A stretch of 64,000 bases of DNA, from assembly GCA_017962085.1 (NCBI GenBank), contig JAGCWA010000016.1:1-64000 (forward strand). The letters run 5' to 3'. This document shows positions 1-9,528 of this stretch, one piece after another (positions within the stretch are counted from its first letter, which is position 1; every line of letters starts with the position of its first letter). Position numbers and translations under genes: made by a program. The DNA is from Paludibacteraceae bacterium. Lineage in GTDB: Bacteria > Bacteroidota > Bacteroidia > Bacteroidales > Paludibacteraceae. Below the pieces are notes generated by a model, which was given only the letters and a program-made list of their open reading frames with translations, did not search any database and had not been told where the DNA came from.

Positions 1-3000
1 CCCAGGATCTCGCCCTCCAGAGGCTCGTCAACCTTCACGTATGCCGTGTATGGAACGCTGCTGTTACAGAAGGTGTTGTATGCCACGAAGTCGTATGCGT
101 ACTGGTATTGGTGGTTCGTGCCGCCCAAGTAGACCGGCTTGACCGTCACGGCCGCGGTGTCCAGAGACTCCGTCAGGATCGTCGTGTCGGCGTTCCACTT
201 GATGACGGTACCCTCCGGCTGGATGTCCGTGATCACGATGTCCGTAGCCTCCCCTTGGCAGATGGTCACCGCCTCAGGTATCGTCACGCCGATCGCAGGG
301 ATCACGTAGAGCAGCTCGGTCGCCGTGGTATCCTGCGGGCCGTAGTTGAAGTTTATCTTGTAGGTCGCCGTCGTCGTAGGCGACACGGTCAGCTTCAGCA
401 GGTCGCCGTCGCGCGTCACTGAGCCCGTCAGGTCGCTCGTCACGCCCTCAGAGGTGACCGTCACGGTCAACGAACGGTTCCAATCCTCGTGGCGGAACTT
501 GCCCGTACCCGTCGTGTCTATCGTCAGCACTGCGCTCAGACCCGTACAGATCGTGTCCTTCAGCGTCGTCTTCAGCACCAGTTTAGCGTCCACCTTCACG
601 TCCACGATCGCCGTAGCGTCGCAGTGGTCCTCCGCGCTCAACGTCACCTCGTAGTAGTGGTCGCTCGTCACGTTGTTCAATGAAAGCGGGTTGGTCGACT
701 CGCTCTCCCCGCGGGTGCCCTTCCAGTCGTATTTCACGTCCGCACCACCGGCCGGTACCGTGACGTCCAGCGCGATGTTAGGGTTCGAGTAGCGTGCCAC
801 GATCGTGTCTATCTTCTCCGTGGCGACGATGTACGGCATGGCCACCAGGCTATCCAACTCCGCGCGGGCCTCGCAGCCGCGGTTCGTCATCAGGAAGGTG
901 TAGCGTCCGCTATCCGTCGTCTTGACCTTGTCTATCGTCAGTTTCGTGCGTGAGACATCCAGCGAGGTTCCGCCGCCCATCTCGACCTCGGCGCCGTTCC
1001 TGTACCATGTGTACACCGGACTCTCGCCCTCGGCGAACTCCGTCTTCACCTCCGCGCTGAACTCCTTGCCCTCGCAGAGCTTCGTGATCTTCGTGCTCAG
1101 AGGCGTGGCCTTGATCGGACGGTAATGGATCGTGATGGTCACGTTCGTCGGACAGCCGTTCGTGAAGTCCACGCGGTAGGTCCTGTCGCCCGAGTTGGCC
1201 GTCTCCGGAAGCTCGAGCTCCGCGCCCGTGCCTATCTGCTTCGTGCCGTCGTACCACTTGTAGTCCGTGATGGCGGTTCCGTCCGCCTCGTGGTAGTCCG
1301 CCTTGATCTTCAGCGGAGCGCCGCAGCTGTAGAATTCGTTGAATTTCGTGTCGGTGAACGTGTTCGGCTCGTAGCTGTTGCCGTCCTCCGTGATGGTCAT
1401 CGTGCCCATCACAGGGCCCTCGCCAAGCGTCACCTTCAGTTTGTCGTCGTACGTGCAGGTGCCGGCCTCCACCTTCAGCGTGTACTCGAACACGTCGCCG
1501 TAGTCAGCTCCCGTGAACTTCCTCGTCGTGAACTCGGCGTTCGTTGAGGTGCCTCCGTTCGGGTCGTTGCCGTCCACGGCGTTCCAGATGTACTTCACGC
1601 CCGTCGTGTTCGTGTTCGCCTGTACGGTGAACTTGGCCTCCATGTTCGGGCAGGTGCCCACGTCCTCAACCAGCACCTGGAGCGTGTCGACCGTCACCGG
1701 TATCGGCGTCGGATCAGAGACGCACGTAGCCTTGTTGGACTTGGACTTCACCTCGAAGCTCGTCTGTACGTAGTAGTCGCCGCTCACGCCCACCTTGGTG
1801 CTCGTCAGCTCGTCCGCCAGCGTGTTGTCCGCGTAGTAGCGCGTGTCGTAGCTCAGGTTCGCCACCTCGTTGGTGAACGAAACGGACTTCGCGATGTCCA
1901 CCGTCGCCGGCTTGCAGACCGCGCCGAGCACGCCCTTGTCTATCGCTATCTCCGTCTGGTCGTAGACGGTCACCTTGATCTCCGTCCTGTTGCTCTCCGC
2001 GCCCTCCTGGCCGTTCACTATCTCGGTCTGGGTCACGTAGTAGTAGTATTCGCTCTTGCCGATGTCGCCGGCGCGCATGTTCGTCGTTGGTGTCGGCCCC
2101 TCGTCACCTGACAGGTGGAGGTCCGTATAGTCGCCCCGCTCCCCGTTGCCGTACCATTTCAGCACGTATGTGGCGTTCGGCTTGATCGTCATGTCCGGCT
2201 TCGTCGTCAGCTTCTCCGCGGCGTCGCCCTTGCAGTAGACGTAGTCCGTTGGGTTCGGCTTCGGCGCGTCGCTGATCAGGACGGGAACCTCCGTGCCCTC
2301 GCTCAGGCAACCCGAAACCTCCTGCCTTACGCAGTAGGAGAGCTCCTGGTCGACGCCCGCCGCCACGCTAGGGTCCACCTTCGGCGTAGGGGCCGTCTTG
2401 CCGTCCCCCACCTTCGTCGTGCAGTCGTCCTCGTACCACCACAGCTTCATCGTGCTCGCGTAGTCCGTGACCGCGTCGTTCTCGCTCTGCTCCATCAGGT
2501 TCTTCGCGAACGTGCCGTTCTCCGCGTCAGCCTTCATGTAGGTCACCTGGCTCGTCGAGAGCGCAGGGACGAACGTCACCTCGACGTCCCATGTCAACGC
2601 GTCGCCCTTGCAGACATCCTTCTTGGAGTTCTTTATCGTGTAGGTCTGGTAGGCCTTGTACTCGTAGGTCGTCGTCGTGTTCACGTGCGTGTCGACCGTC
2701 GGCTTCGTCGCGCTCTCGCTGCCTCCGTTCACGCTCCAAACAACCTCGTCGGCGTAGTAGCTCTTGCTCTCGTCCTTCTTCACCTTCGCCACCAACTCCA
2801 CCGGCGCGTCGTCCGAGCAGTAGTGGTAGGTGTTGCCCGTCGTGTCAGGCTCGTAGACGCCAACAACCTCAACCGTCACCGTCTGGAGCTTGCTCTCCGG
2901 GAACGGCGACACCGTGCTCTGCTGCGTCACGTAGAACTCGTAGACGCCCGGCTTGTCCGTCGGTACGGATGGCTCCACCAATGAACCGCTGCCGTCCGGC

Positions 3001-6000
3001 GTAACCTTGCTGTCGTACCAGTGCAACTCGTATATGGCGTCCGTCGTGCTTACCAAATCCTTTATGTCCACCGGCGAGTTCAAACATACCATCGTGTCGA
3101 AGGCGATCGGCATTGGAGAAGAGCTAACCGTGATATGCACTTTCACGGCAGGACCCTTACAGCCAAATTCGTTCACCTGGCGCACGAAGAAGTAATAAGT
3201 TGAATCGTAGTCCAAGGAGACGGAAGGCTCATCCGAGCTCCAGCCAGCGGCAGGCTCCTGAGTTACCGACTCCGTCACCTCCACCCACTCCAAGGTGTGA
3301 TCAGGTTCCGCGACAGCGGCATTTTTCACAGAAGCGCTGCTACCCACCTCCATCACAAAGCTCAAGGCAGGACTTGTAGCGGCAGGTTCGCCCGGAATAG
3401 GTTTCAGGATAAATTGATAAGCATTATCGGAATTATCACAATAGCCTGTAGCCGAGCCCAAGAGTTCCACATACTTCATTGCGGTAGGCTCCTCGTTCGG
3501 CGACAACATCGTCTCATCATAGGTGAATTCATCGCCCATATAATCATCACCATTATACGTCCATACGAACGACGCATCACTAGGAGATTTGCTAATGATT
3601 TTAAAGGTAGTGAGGCCACACTCCTCCACCTTGTCATAGTCGAATTCCACCGTAGGTTTCACATCGATTTCGTACTTACGTTTACCCTGGCAACCATCAG
3701 ATGTTTGAGCGACGAAATAGTAGACCTCCTTCTCATCGCTCTTATGGGAAATCTCATAAGAGAGGGCATCATTGTCATCAGAAAGAGGGACTATCATAGT
3801 ACCAGTTTCGTTGGACCACCCCCAAGCCACCACCTCAGACGGAAGTGAAGGAGCGACCAGCGTCACCGACGCATTCACACAAGCGGATGACTTCACCGTC
3901 GCGCCAAGGTCCAAATCGCCCGCGCGGGTGATGGTGAAAGGCTCCGTGATGGAGTAGTTACGGCAAGCGTCAGTGATATCCGCCTTGTTCGGATTAGTCA
4001 CAAAGTCACCCAACACATCCGGGGTAGCCACCACCACACGGAACTGCATTTTATCGTCACTTCTATAATCCAATGTATTGATCGTAAACTCGTTGCGATC
4101 CTCCAAGCCGGATATATTGCGCCATGTATTGCCCATATCACCGCTATACTGGAACAAGAACTTATGGTTACCGCCAAAGAAATTCTCCAACATCTCACTC
4201 ACAGGAGCATCAATCACAAACTCCATATCCGAACAGATGGTGGAATCCTTCGCCAAGGTGGCGATATCAGAGTATGCCTCCAAGGAAGGAGGAGAGCAGA
4301 CCATGAACTTGATATCATCAATAATAAGGTCATTACCTTGTTTCCAATACGAATGGTCGGTCTCTGAACCACTCGTACTCAAAACCTGCATTTTGATAGA
4401 CCTCTTACCAGAACCCTGCAAATGAAATCTCCGTTGTCCATCAGATGTCAAAGGAGTCCAGCCTCCACCCCGTTTTGCCTCTATATCAGCTATTTCATCC
4501 AACAATTCACCAGTAACAGCATCCAAAATCCGAACTGTAACTTTAGGAGAATGTTCAGTTCCTCCTGTAGCATTAGCGAACCATGTTTCATAAAATATGT
4601 CCTTCCCCTCACATATATCGGGGAATACCGCTTCAAATACAACCCCCACATATCCTTCATCCACATTAATGGCAAGCGCACCACCTCTCGACTCTCCTGT
4701 AACTTCCGAAGTATGGTCTGCATCCACACCATCCATCCATCCCACATATCCTTGACCTGTACCATGACCTGGCAGACAAGGAAATCCATTAGGTGTCGGA
4801 GTCACGATGGCATAGTAACCATCATCGACATTTCCAACACTTGGGTTATTACAAGAACACTTAGGAGAGCACTCAGTCACACCATCATCAAATCCATGAC
4901 TTGGAATGTCGTATGACACATCTTGTCTATAATCAGGCCAAGAACTAGGTGTCTGGCTGACATTGCCATCCTTGTCCACATAGGTATGAGCGGCAGTGAA
5001 ACGACCGAAAGTCTCCCACAAAAGCGTCTGTCGCGAAGTCGGTTGATTATTTTCATTAACACAACAGACAATGCTCTCCACCTTCATCACATTAGAGGAG
5101 TCACCGCCGACCAAACAGCGGAAAACCTCATCTCCATTCTTCAACTCGTAAATCACGCTTTTCGTAGAACCGATTTCCTTCCAAGAATTTCCGTCCTTCC
5201 TCTGCCAAGAGTAAGTCTTCGCATTATACTCCTTATCAAGGGTGAGCACCGTCTGTTCTCCCTCACACACCTTCAATCCTTGGCTCGAACGGATAAACGG
5301 ATCGAGCGTACCTTCCACCTTGATACTGGTAATACCAAGTGCATAACCCGCTTTTTTCCCGTAATAAGGGAACTTGAGAACCAACGACATGTCTCTACTT
5401 GTCGCCTTACCAGAAACCGTCACCGTAATTTTCTTCTGAGTCGATCTTAAACTAACGGTACCATCCGTCTGGACAGCATCATTAGTTCCTCCTCCGCTCA
5501 CCTTGTAAGAAAACACATTCGTTGAATTTTGGGCTGGAGCCGGATTAAGAGACATCACAAAACCCAATGGTTCATCAGAACTAGTATTCGTAGGGTTCAA
5601 AAAATAACATTCGAGCGTAACGGTGAAATTCTCGCCCTCCTTCAAACCACCAAAATCGTAGGTAAAGAAAGAGGTCATTGGGGCCATCGTTCCAGCATAC
5701 TGAATGACACAAATGGACTCATCCGTCTCCATGTAGTCTGGATTCAATATGCTCGGATTGTTTGTCACACAATAGACAAAATCCAATTTATTAGTGGCTC
5801 CTGTTCTATAGTTCTTTCCATCACCCGAATAGGTGGCAGATGAGGAAAGCGCATTACCAGAAATACCCCCTTGCTTCACCGAGATTAAATCCCAAGGGAT
5901 AGAATCTCCCGGATTCACTTTAGGCTCAAAATCCGTACTCGCTATCACCGCGGCGGAGGCTGAACCCAACAACGAAACGCAAGCCCACAGCACCAGCGTT

Positions 6001-6059
6001 GCAATAGGTTTGCAATATTGACATAACTTTATAGTTTTCATAACGTTACTGTTTTTCAT
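1..6059 (-). CDS. Giant secreted Ig-like/PKD-type repeat protein (partial, 3' end beyond window)
   Basis: An open frame of about 2,020 codons runs from an ATG at 6059 (a second in-frame ATG is at 6041) past position 1. I checked the frame at both ends and at several internal points and found no stop there. The N-terminus has a signal peptide: a basic start, the hydrophobic stretch ATLVLWACVSLLG, then SASA. The first ~900 residues contain Cys-rich, lectin-like segments. From there on, Ig-like modules of about 80-100 residues follow one another, recognisable by recurring YYFVRQ, FYVTQQ, YYYVTQ and YYVQ strands and by W-containing strands such as LKWYGNGE. In Bacteroidota such proteins are usually exported by the type IX system and end in a gliding-motility-type C-terminal domain; that end is outside this window, so secretion route is inferred. 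The part at 1-3290 is much richer in G+C than 3290-6059. Ligand and role are unknown. Confidence 0.85.
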   Translation of the reverse strand, partial: MKNSNVMKTIKLCQYCKPIATLVLWACVSLLGSASAAVIASTDFEPKVNPGDSIPWDLISVKQGGISGNALSSSATYSGDGKNYRTGATNKLDFVYCVTNNPSILNPDYMETDESICVIQYAGTMAPMTSFFTYDFGGLKEGENFTVTLECYFLNPTNTSSDEPLGFVMSLNPAPAQNSTNVFSYKVSGGGTNDAVQTDGTVSLRSTQKKITVTVSGKATSRDMSLVLKFPYYGKKAGYALGITSIKVEGTLDPFIRSSQGLKVCEGEQTVLTLDKEYNAKTYSWQRKDGNSWKEIGSTKSVIYELKNGDEVFRCLVGGDSSNVMKVESIVCCVNENNQPTSRQTLLWETFGRFTAAHTYVDKDGNVSQTPSSWPDYRQDVSYDIPSHGFDDGVTECSPKCSCNNPSVGNVDDGYYAIVTPTPNGFPCLPGHGTGQGYVGWMDGVDADHTSEVTGESRGGALAINVDEGYVGVVFEAVFPDICEGKDIFYETWFANATGGTEHSPKVTVRILDAVTGELLDEIADIEAKRGGGWTPLTSDGQRRFHLQGSGKRSIKMQVLSTSGSETDHSYWKQGNDLIIDDIKFMVCSPPSLEAYSDIATLAKDSTICSDMEFVIDAPVSEMLENFFGGNHKFLFQYSGDMGNTWRNISGLEDRNEFTINTLDYRSDDKMQFRVVVATPDVLGDFVTNPNKADITDACRNYSITEPFTITRAGDLDLGATVKSSACVNASVTLVAPSLPSEVVAWGWSNETGTMIVPLSDDNDALSYEISHKSDEKEVYYFVAQTSDGCQGKRKYEIDVKPTVEFDYDKVEECGLTTFKIISKSPSDASFVWTYNGDDYMGDEFTYDETMLSPNEEPTAMKYVELLGSATGYCDNSDNAYQFILKPIPGEPAATSPALSFVMEVGSSASVKNAAVAEPDHTLEWVEVTESVTQEPAAGWSSDEPSVSLDYDSTYYFFVRQVNEFGCKGPAVKVHITVSSSPMPIAFDTMVCLNSPVDIKDLVSTTDAIYELHWYDSKVTPDGSGSLVEPSVPTDKPGVYEFYVTQQSTVSPFPESKLQTVTVEVVGVYEPDTTGNTYHYCSDDAPVELVAKVKKDESKSYYADEVVWSVNGGSESATKPTVDTHVNTTTTYEYKAYQTYTIKNSKKDVCKGDALTWDVEVTFVPALSTSQVTYMKADAENGTFAKNLMEQSENDAVTDYASTMKLWWYEDDCTTKVGDGKTAPTPKVDPSVAAGVDQELSYCVRQEVSGCLSEGTEVPVLISDAPKPNPTDYVYCKGDAAEKLTTKPDMTIKPNATYVLKWYGNGERGDYTDLHLSGDEGPTPTTNMRAGDIGKSEYYYYVTQTEIVNGQEGAESNRTEIKVTVYDQTEIAIDKGVLGAVCKPATVDIAKSVSFTNEVANLSYDTRYYADNTLADELTSTKVGVSGDYYVQTSFEVKSKSNKATCVSDPTPIPVTVDTLQVLVEDVGTCPNMEAKFTVQANTNTTGVKYIWNAVDGNDPNGGTSTNAEFTTRKFTGADYGDVFEYTLKVEAGTCTYDDKLKVTLGEGPVMGTMTITEDGNSYEPNTFTDTKFNEFYSCGAPLKIKADYHEADGTAITDYKWYDGTKQIGTGAELELPETANSGDRTYRVDFTNGCPTNVTITIHYRPIKATPLSTKITKLCEGKEFSAEVKTEFAEGESPVYTWYRNGAEVEMGGGTSLDVSRTKLTIDKVKTTDSGRYTFLMTNRGCEARAELDSLVAMPYIVATEKIDTIVARYSNPNIALDVTVPAGGADVKYDWKGTRGESESTNPLSLNNVTSDHYYEVTLSAEDHCDATAIVDVKVDAKLVLKTTLKDTICTGLSAVLTIDTTGTGKFRHEDWNRSLTVTVTSEGVTSDLTGSVTRDGDLLKLTVSPTTTATYKINFNYGPQDTTATELLYVIPAIGVTIPEAVTICQGEATDIVITDIQPEGTVIKWNADTTILTESLDTAAVTVKPVYLGGTNHQYQYAYDFVAYNTFCNSSVPYTAYVKVDEPLEGEIL

Positions 6060-6108
6060 ACTTAAAAATTATTCCCTATTATCTCATATATACTTAGCCA
6101 TACCCATA

Positions 6109-6116
6109 CAAAGATA
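6109..6116 (-). promoter_or_regulatory. Bacteroidota -7 promoter box for the giant gene
   Basis: The minus strand reads TATCTTTG, an exact match to the TAnnTTTG -7 consensus, about 50 bases before the ATG at 6059. A second match (TAATTTTG) lies just upstream. No clear -33 TTG was seen. Confidence 0.5.
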
Positions 6117-6164
6117 CAAAATTAATCCGAAAAAAGAAACATTTACACTACAATCAAACAGAGA

Positions 6165-6181
6165 CCCGGGAATCAGCCGGG
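6165..6181 (-). terminator. Weak hairpin after the DUF486 gene
   Basis: CCCGG and CCGGG form a 5-bp stem a few bases after the stop of the minus-strand gene ending at 6189. Only a poor T-rich tract follows, so termination is uncertain. Confidence 0.3.
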
Positions 6182-6188
6182 AACGTGT

Positions 6189-6563
6189 TCATTTGCGGAA
6201 GACGAAATAGACCGCCAACACCAGACAAACGAATGCCGCCGCATGGTTCCAATGGAACGATTCCCCCTTGAAGGCAAACGTCACAATAGCAGTGAAAACA
6301 CAGATGGAAATCACCTCCTGCAACACCTTCAACTGCATCAAGGAGAAAGGTCCGCCCATGATCTGGGAACCGATACGGTTGGCGGGAATCATGAAGAAAT
6401 ACTCCAACAAGGCAATGCCCCAACTGAAGAGGATGATAAGGATCAGCGGCCAATCCGTCGAGATCTTCATCTCCTGCAACTTCAGATTACCATACCACGC
6501 GAAGGTCATAAAAACGTTCGACACCACCAGCAAAAGGATGGTCAATAAACCTTTAGTACCCAT
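6189..6563 (-). CDS. DMT-superfamily membrane protein, DUF486 family
   Basis: This 124-residue protein has four hydrophobic segments (about residues 4-22, 39-57, 79-100 and 106-122) and conserved features of the DUF486 family, including FMTFAWYGNLK near the N-terminus and IPANRIG in the middle. The length is normal for the family, which consists of small four-helix inner-membrane proteins related to drug/metabolite transporters. The substrate is not known. The start at 6563 is the first ATG and places a strong -7 box 24 bases upstream. It appears to be a single-gene transcript, lying between the giant repeat-protein gene downstream and the lipoprotein operon upstream on the same strand. Family assignment is confident; transport function is inference. 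Confidence 0.85.
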   Translation of the reverse strand: MGTKGLLTILLLVVSNVFMTFAWYGNLKLQEMKISTDWPLILIILFSWGIALLEYFFMIPANRIGSQIMGGPFSLMQLKVLQEVISICVFTAIVTFAFKGESFHWNHAAAFVCLVLAVYFVFRK

Positions 6564-6586
6564 TTCCTTCCATTCTAAATCCGCGA

Positions 6587-6620
6587 CAAATGTACATAAA
6601 AATTACAGGTAAGTTCCAAA
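6587..6620 (-). promoter_or_regulatory. Promoter of the DUF486 gene
   Basis: On the minus strand TACATTTG (6594-6587) matches the -7 consensus. A TTTG at 6620-6617 lies 22 bases upstream as a possible -33 element. The -33 element falls inside one arm of the inverted repeat at 6605-6687. Confidence 0.55.
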
Positions 6621-6687
6621 GATTCACCTTTTTTTATTAAACAGGCAATGCTATTTACCTGAAAATCAATCTTTAGAACCCACCTGT
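6605..6687. repeat. 83-bp imperfect inverted repeat between two genes
   Basis: The 20-base arms at 6605-6624 and 6668-6687 are inverted copies matching at 17 of 20 positions. The centre is AT-rich. It could form a long hairpin in RNA leaving the lipoprotein gene (ending at 6713), or it could be a small mobile-element remnant. Confidence 0.5.
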
Positions 6688-6712
6688 AACAAACTTTATC
6701 CGCAGCACGTCG

Positions 6713-9493
6713 CTACTTGCTAGCGACAACCGGAACGAATCCCTTTGAGCACCCGCACTTGTCCTCCTCCATGTTCGTCTTCGTGAAACGGACACCCATG
6801 ATTGGGCCGAACATGACAAGTTGGGCGATGTCCGCCTCATTCTTCCACATGTAGTTGATGTTGCTTTCGCCCTTCTTTTTGAGCGCGGAGTTCCTGAAGT
6901 CGACTTTCCAGCAGCAGAAGAGAGGTTCGCTTCCTATTCCGTCACGCACCAGTATCGTCGCATCCGTTGTTTTATCCGTGTTCCTGTGGATGACAGCTTC
7001 GGAGTTTTCCGCCATGAAAATTGAGGTGATGCGCTGTTCGTCATCCATAAATGTCGTCTTTTCCTTGAATCCGTTATCCTTCAACACCTTCTCAAACTCC
7101 TTGGTTAATTCCGGGTTGAGGTTCAGCGTATAGAACGCAGTTGATTCGGATCTGCCCACCAGAATATTCTTGGCTTTTTTGTAGGTCGATTGGAAGACAC
7201 TGCTTATCTCGTCGTCCACGTTTTTGTTCTCGACGTCAGCGGAGCCATACAAGTAAATATCCTCATCGTCCCCAGCATTCCCGTACATCTCATAGTCCGT
7301 TTTGAACTTGTAGACATTCGACTCCTCGGTTGGCACGAGTTCACTCTTTTGTGCCACGTTCAATTGGTCGGTAAGCAGATAGACGGTGAGTCTGTGGTTT
7401 TTCCCGTAGGAGGAACTATACTCGTTTTCCAGTATTAGCATTCCGTCGTAGTCGGGGCTTTTGTACCATACCTGATACCTGCTTGTCTCGTTTTGCGGTT
7501 TCTTTTGGAACATCTCCGTGTATTTGTCCTTTTTCGTGTTGAACTTCACGGTCCGGTCTCCGATGATCGCATAGATGCAGTTCGGGTCTGGCTTTTCGCC
7601 GGCACATACCTCAATGGTCCCGAGGCTTATGCGGTCTGAATTCAGGTCGATCCTTTTGGTGATCCTCTTCCCGTTGCAGTTAATCTTAACTTTTGCCTTG
7701 GCATCCTTCAAGCTTATCGGAAGGTCGACGTCAAAGTATCCGAACCTTGAGGACCGCGAGAACACCCTCTTGTTCTTCCCATGGCCAGCCTCCACGGTGA
7801 TTTTAGCCTTAGACGGACCACATGTGTTGACGATGGTGCCAACCACGGAGATGCCTGTCGGAATGATAATGTTAGGCATATATTGCCATCTCTTTTTCTC
7901 TAACTCTTTGGTCACTCTGTTTGATTCCAGTCCGAAACCATCATTGGCCTGGACATAAAGGGTAACCTCCTTTGTGGTGGAGGAGACAGGGAAGTAGTAG
8001 TACCTCCGGGCTCTTATCGAATACTTCTTTTGGTCGACAAGGGCAGTAACCGTAATCGAATCGCCTAAGCGTCTGAAATCGGAGGTATATATGGATCCAT
8101 GGATGAATATAGGTCGATCGATAACGAAGTCATAGCTTTTCTCGTTGTCCACTTCCCATGGGTTTTTGAACACGTACTTCTGGATCTCCTGTTTCTTATT
8201 GATCATGGTGTAGCCTTCGTCGACAAACATTGAGAAAGGCTCATCGACATTGTAGTAGAATATATATTCACCCTTTCTGTCGGTTATGGTGGTTATTTTG
8301 TCTGTCCGTACGACAACGCCGGCAAACGGTTGGCCCTCCTTGTCCGTTACCGTTCCGTGCAGGCAAGGCATGTTAGGCAGAATGACATCTTGCGAGTAGA
8401 CGTCACCAGCCTCCAATCCGTTCACGTTGTAAATAGGGCAATTGGTGTAGTTGGCGTAGTCTTCCGGCTTCACCGTCACGAAGACAGGTGTGTTTTGCGG
8501 CACGTATGCCCAATAATACCCCGCGCTATCGGAGTATGCGCTTGTTTGGGAGATCGTCACCAACACATGGGGCAATGGCTTCCCGTCCTTATTCAACACA
8601 CGGCCCCTGATGGTCGCTCTAGTAGATGGGTAATCAAGATTATACCAGGAGAAATGTTTGACATTTCCCACGTAGGAACCTCCATTTTTCGTGGCCACGC
8701 CTTCTTCCATCCAAGTGCCTTTCGCCTCGTCGAAATACCAAAGAGGGATTTGGTCGTATTTCTGGTCCTCTGAGAATCCGTCAGGAAGCGGGAAGGTCAT
8801 CGAGCTCTCCGCACCCTCCTTCAATTGTAGCTTTTGGCCTACGGAATCCTTGAGCGTCACCTCAACCATGCCATATGATAAAAGGATGACATCCTTTCCT
8901 TCGGCCGTCACTCCGCTCATGTCGCCTCCAGGCATCTCTTTGGTGAAAGTTTCCGATTTGGGATTCAGGTAGTATACACTGGCGAATACGGAACCACTGA
9001 AATCCTTTCTATCCTTCTCATAGACCATGGAGTTGGCTGGAATCGTGATTTTCATGTTACCCACTTCGATCGTCGCGCCTTGGCTATTGTAGAAACGGGT
9101 GACTTCCGACACGCCCTCTCTGCTGTCCTGTGCCATCATTACCGCGTCGACACGGGCTTCCCCATCGATGATGTTCGCCGTGCGGACCACTGAAAAGTAG
9201 TCATCGTTCTCGAACTTCACGACACTCCTTCCATTCACGGCGTGGCACTTCTCCAACGAGTAAGCTCCGCTTCTGTTCGTGAGAGTTGAGTCCTCGCCAC
9301 TAGTGACCAGCACATGCTCCAACGCGTTTCCGTCCGCGTCCCTGACGAAACCATAGACGTACGTGTCGGAAACCGAGTCCACACAGATATAATCCTCACA
9401 GTTCTTCAGGTCCTGCTTGGGTTTGTCGCAACCACTCAGCAATGCCAGGAGAGTGGCGATTGCTCCGAATGCCAGTTTTTTCATGTTTCCCAT
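6713..9493 (-). CDS. Lipoprotein with repeated carboxypeptidase-regulatory-like (transthyretin-like) domains
   Basis: The 926-residue product begins with a lipoprotein signal peptide whose lipobox LLSGC places the lipidated Cys at residue 22 (19 if the ATG at 9484 is used). Several CarboxypepD_reg-like beta-sandwich modules follow. Each begins with a phrase like GFVRDADGNALEHVLV (~50), IRGRVLNKDGKPLPHVLV (~295) or LHGTVTDKEGQPFAGVVV (~380) and then a D/S-x-G-x-Y turn; more divergent copies lie near 460 and 550. The C-terminal ~300 residues resemble no domain I know. Such proteins sit on the outer membrane of Bacteroidota. It is the last gene of a three-gene operon, 35 bases after the gene ending at 9529. 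Function is unknown. Confidence 0.8.
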   Translation of the reverse strand: MGNMKKLAFGAIATLLALLSGCDKPKQDLKNCEDYICVDSVSDTYVYGFVRDADGNALEHVLVTSGEDSTLTNRSGAYSLEKCHAVNGRSVVKFENDDYFSVVRTANIIDGEARVDAVMMAQDSREGVSEVTRFYNSQGATIEVGNMKITIPANSMVYEKDRKDFSGSVFASVYYLNPKSETFTKEMPGGDMSGVTAEGKDVILLSYGMVEVTLKDSVGQKLQLKEGAESSMTFPLPDGFSEDQKYDQIPLWYFDEAKGTWMEEGVATKNGGSYVGNVKHFSWYNLDYPSTRATIRGRVLNKDGKPLPHVLVTISQTSAYSDSAGYYWAYVPQNTPVFVTVKPEDYANYTNCPIYNVNGLEAGDVYSQDVILPNMPCLHGTVTDKEGQPFAGVVVRTDKITTITDRKGEYIFYYNVDEPFSMFVDEGYTMINKKQEIQKYVFKNPWEVDNEKSYDFVIDRPIFIHGSIYTSDFRRLGDSITVTALVDQKKYSIRARRYYYFPVSSTTKEVTLYVQANDGFGLESNRVTKELEKKRWQYMPNIIIPTGISVVGTIVNTCGPSKAKITVEAGHGKNKRVFSRSSRFGYFDVDLPISLKDAKAKVKINCNGKRITKRIDLNSDRISLGTIEVCAGEKPDPNCIYAIIGDRTVKFNTKKDKYTEMFQKKPQNETSRYQVWYKSPDYDGMLILENEYSSSYGKNHRLTVYLLTDQLNVAQKSELVPTEESNVYKFKTDYEMYGNAGDDEDIYLYGSADVENKNVDDEISSVFQSTYKKAKNILVGRSESTAFYTLNLNPELTKEFEKVLKDNGFKEKTTFMDDEQRITSIFMAENSEAVIHRNTDKTTDATILVRDGIGSEPLFCCWKVDFRNSALKKKGESNINYMWKNEADIAQLVMFGPIMGVRFTKTNMEEDKCGCSKGFVPVVASK

Positions 9494-9528
9494 AAGATTC
9501 TCTATTTAAGTTATTATTATTCAATATT

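Noticed and set aside
2115-2984. 289-codon open frame on the plus strand within the giant repeat gene
   Set aside because: Arg/Val/Leu-rich antisense shadow; the minus-strand frame gives a coherent Ig-repeat protein.
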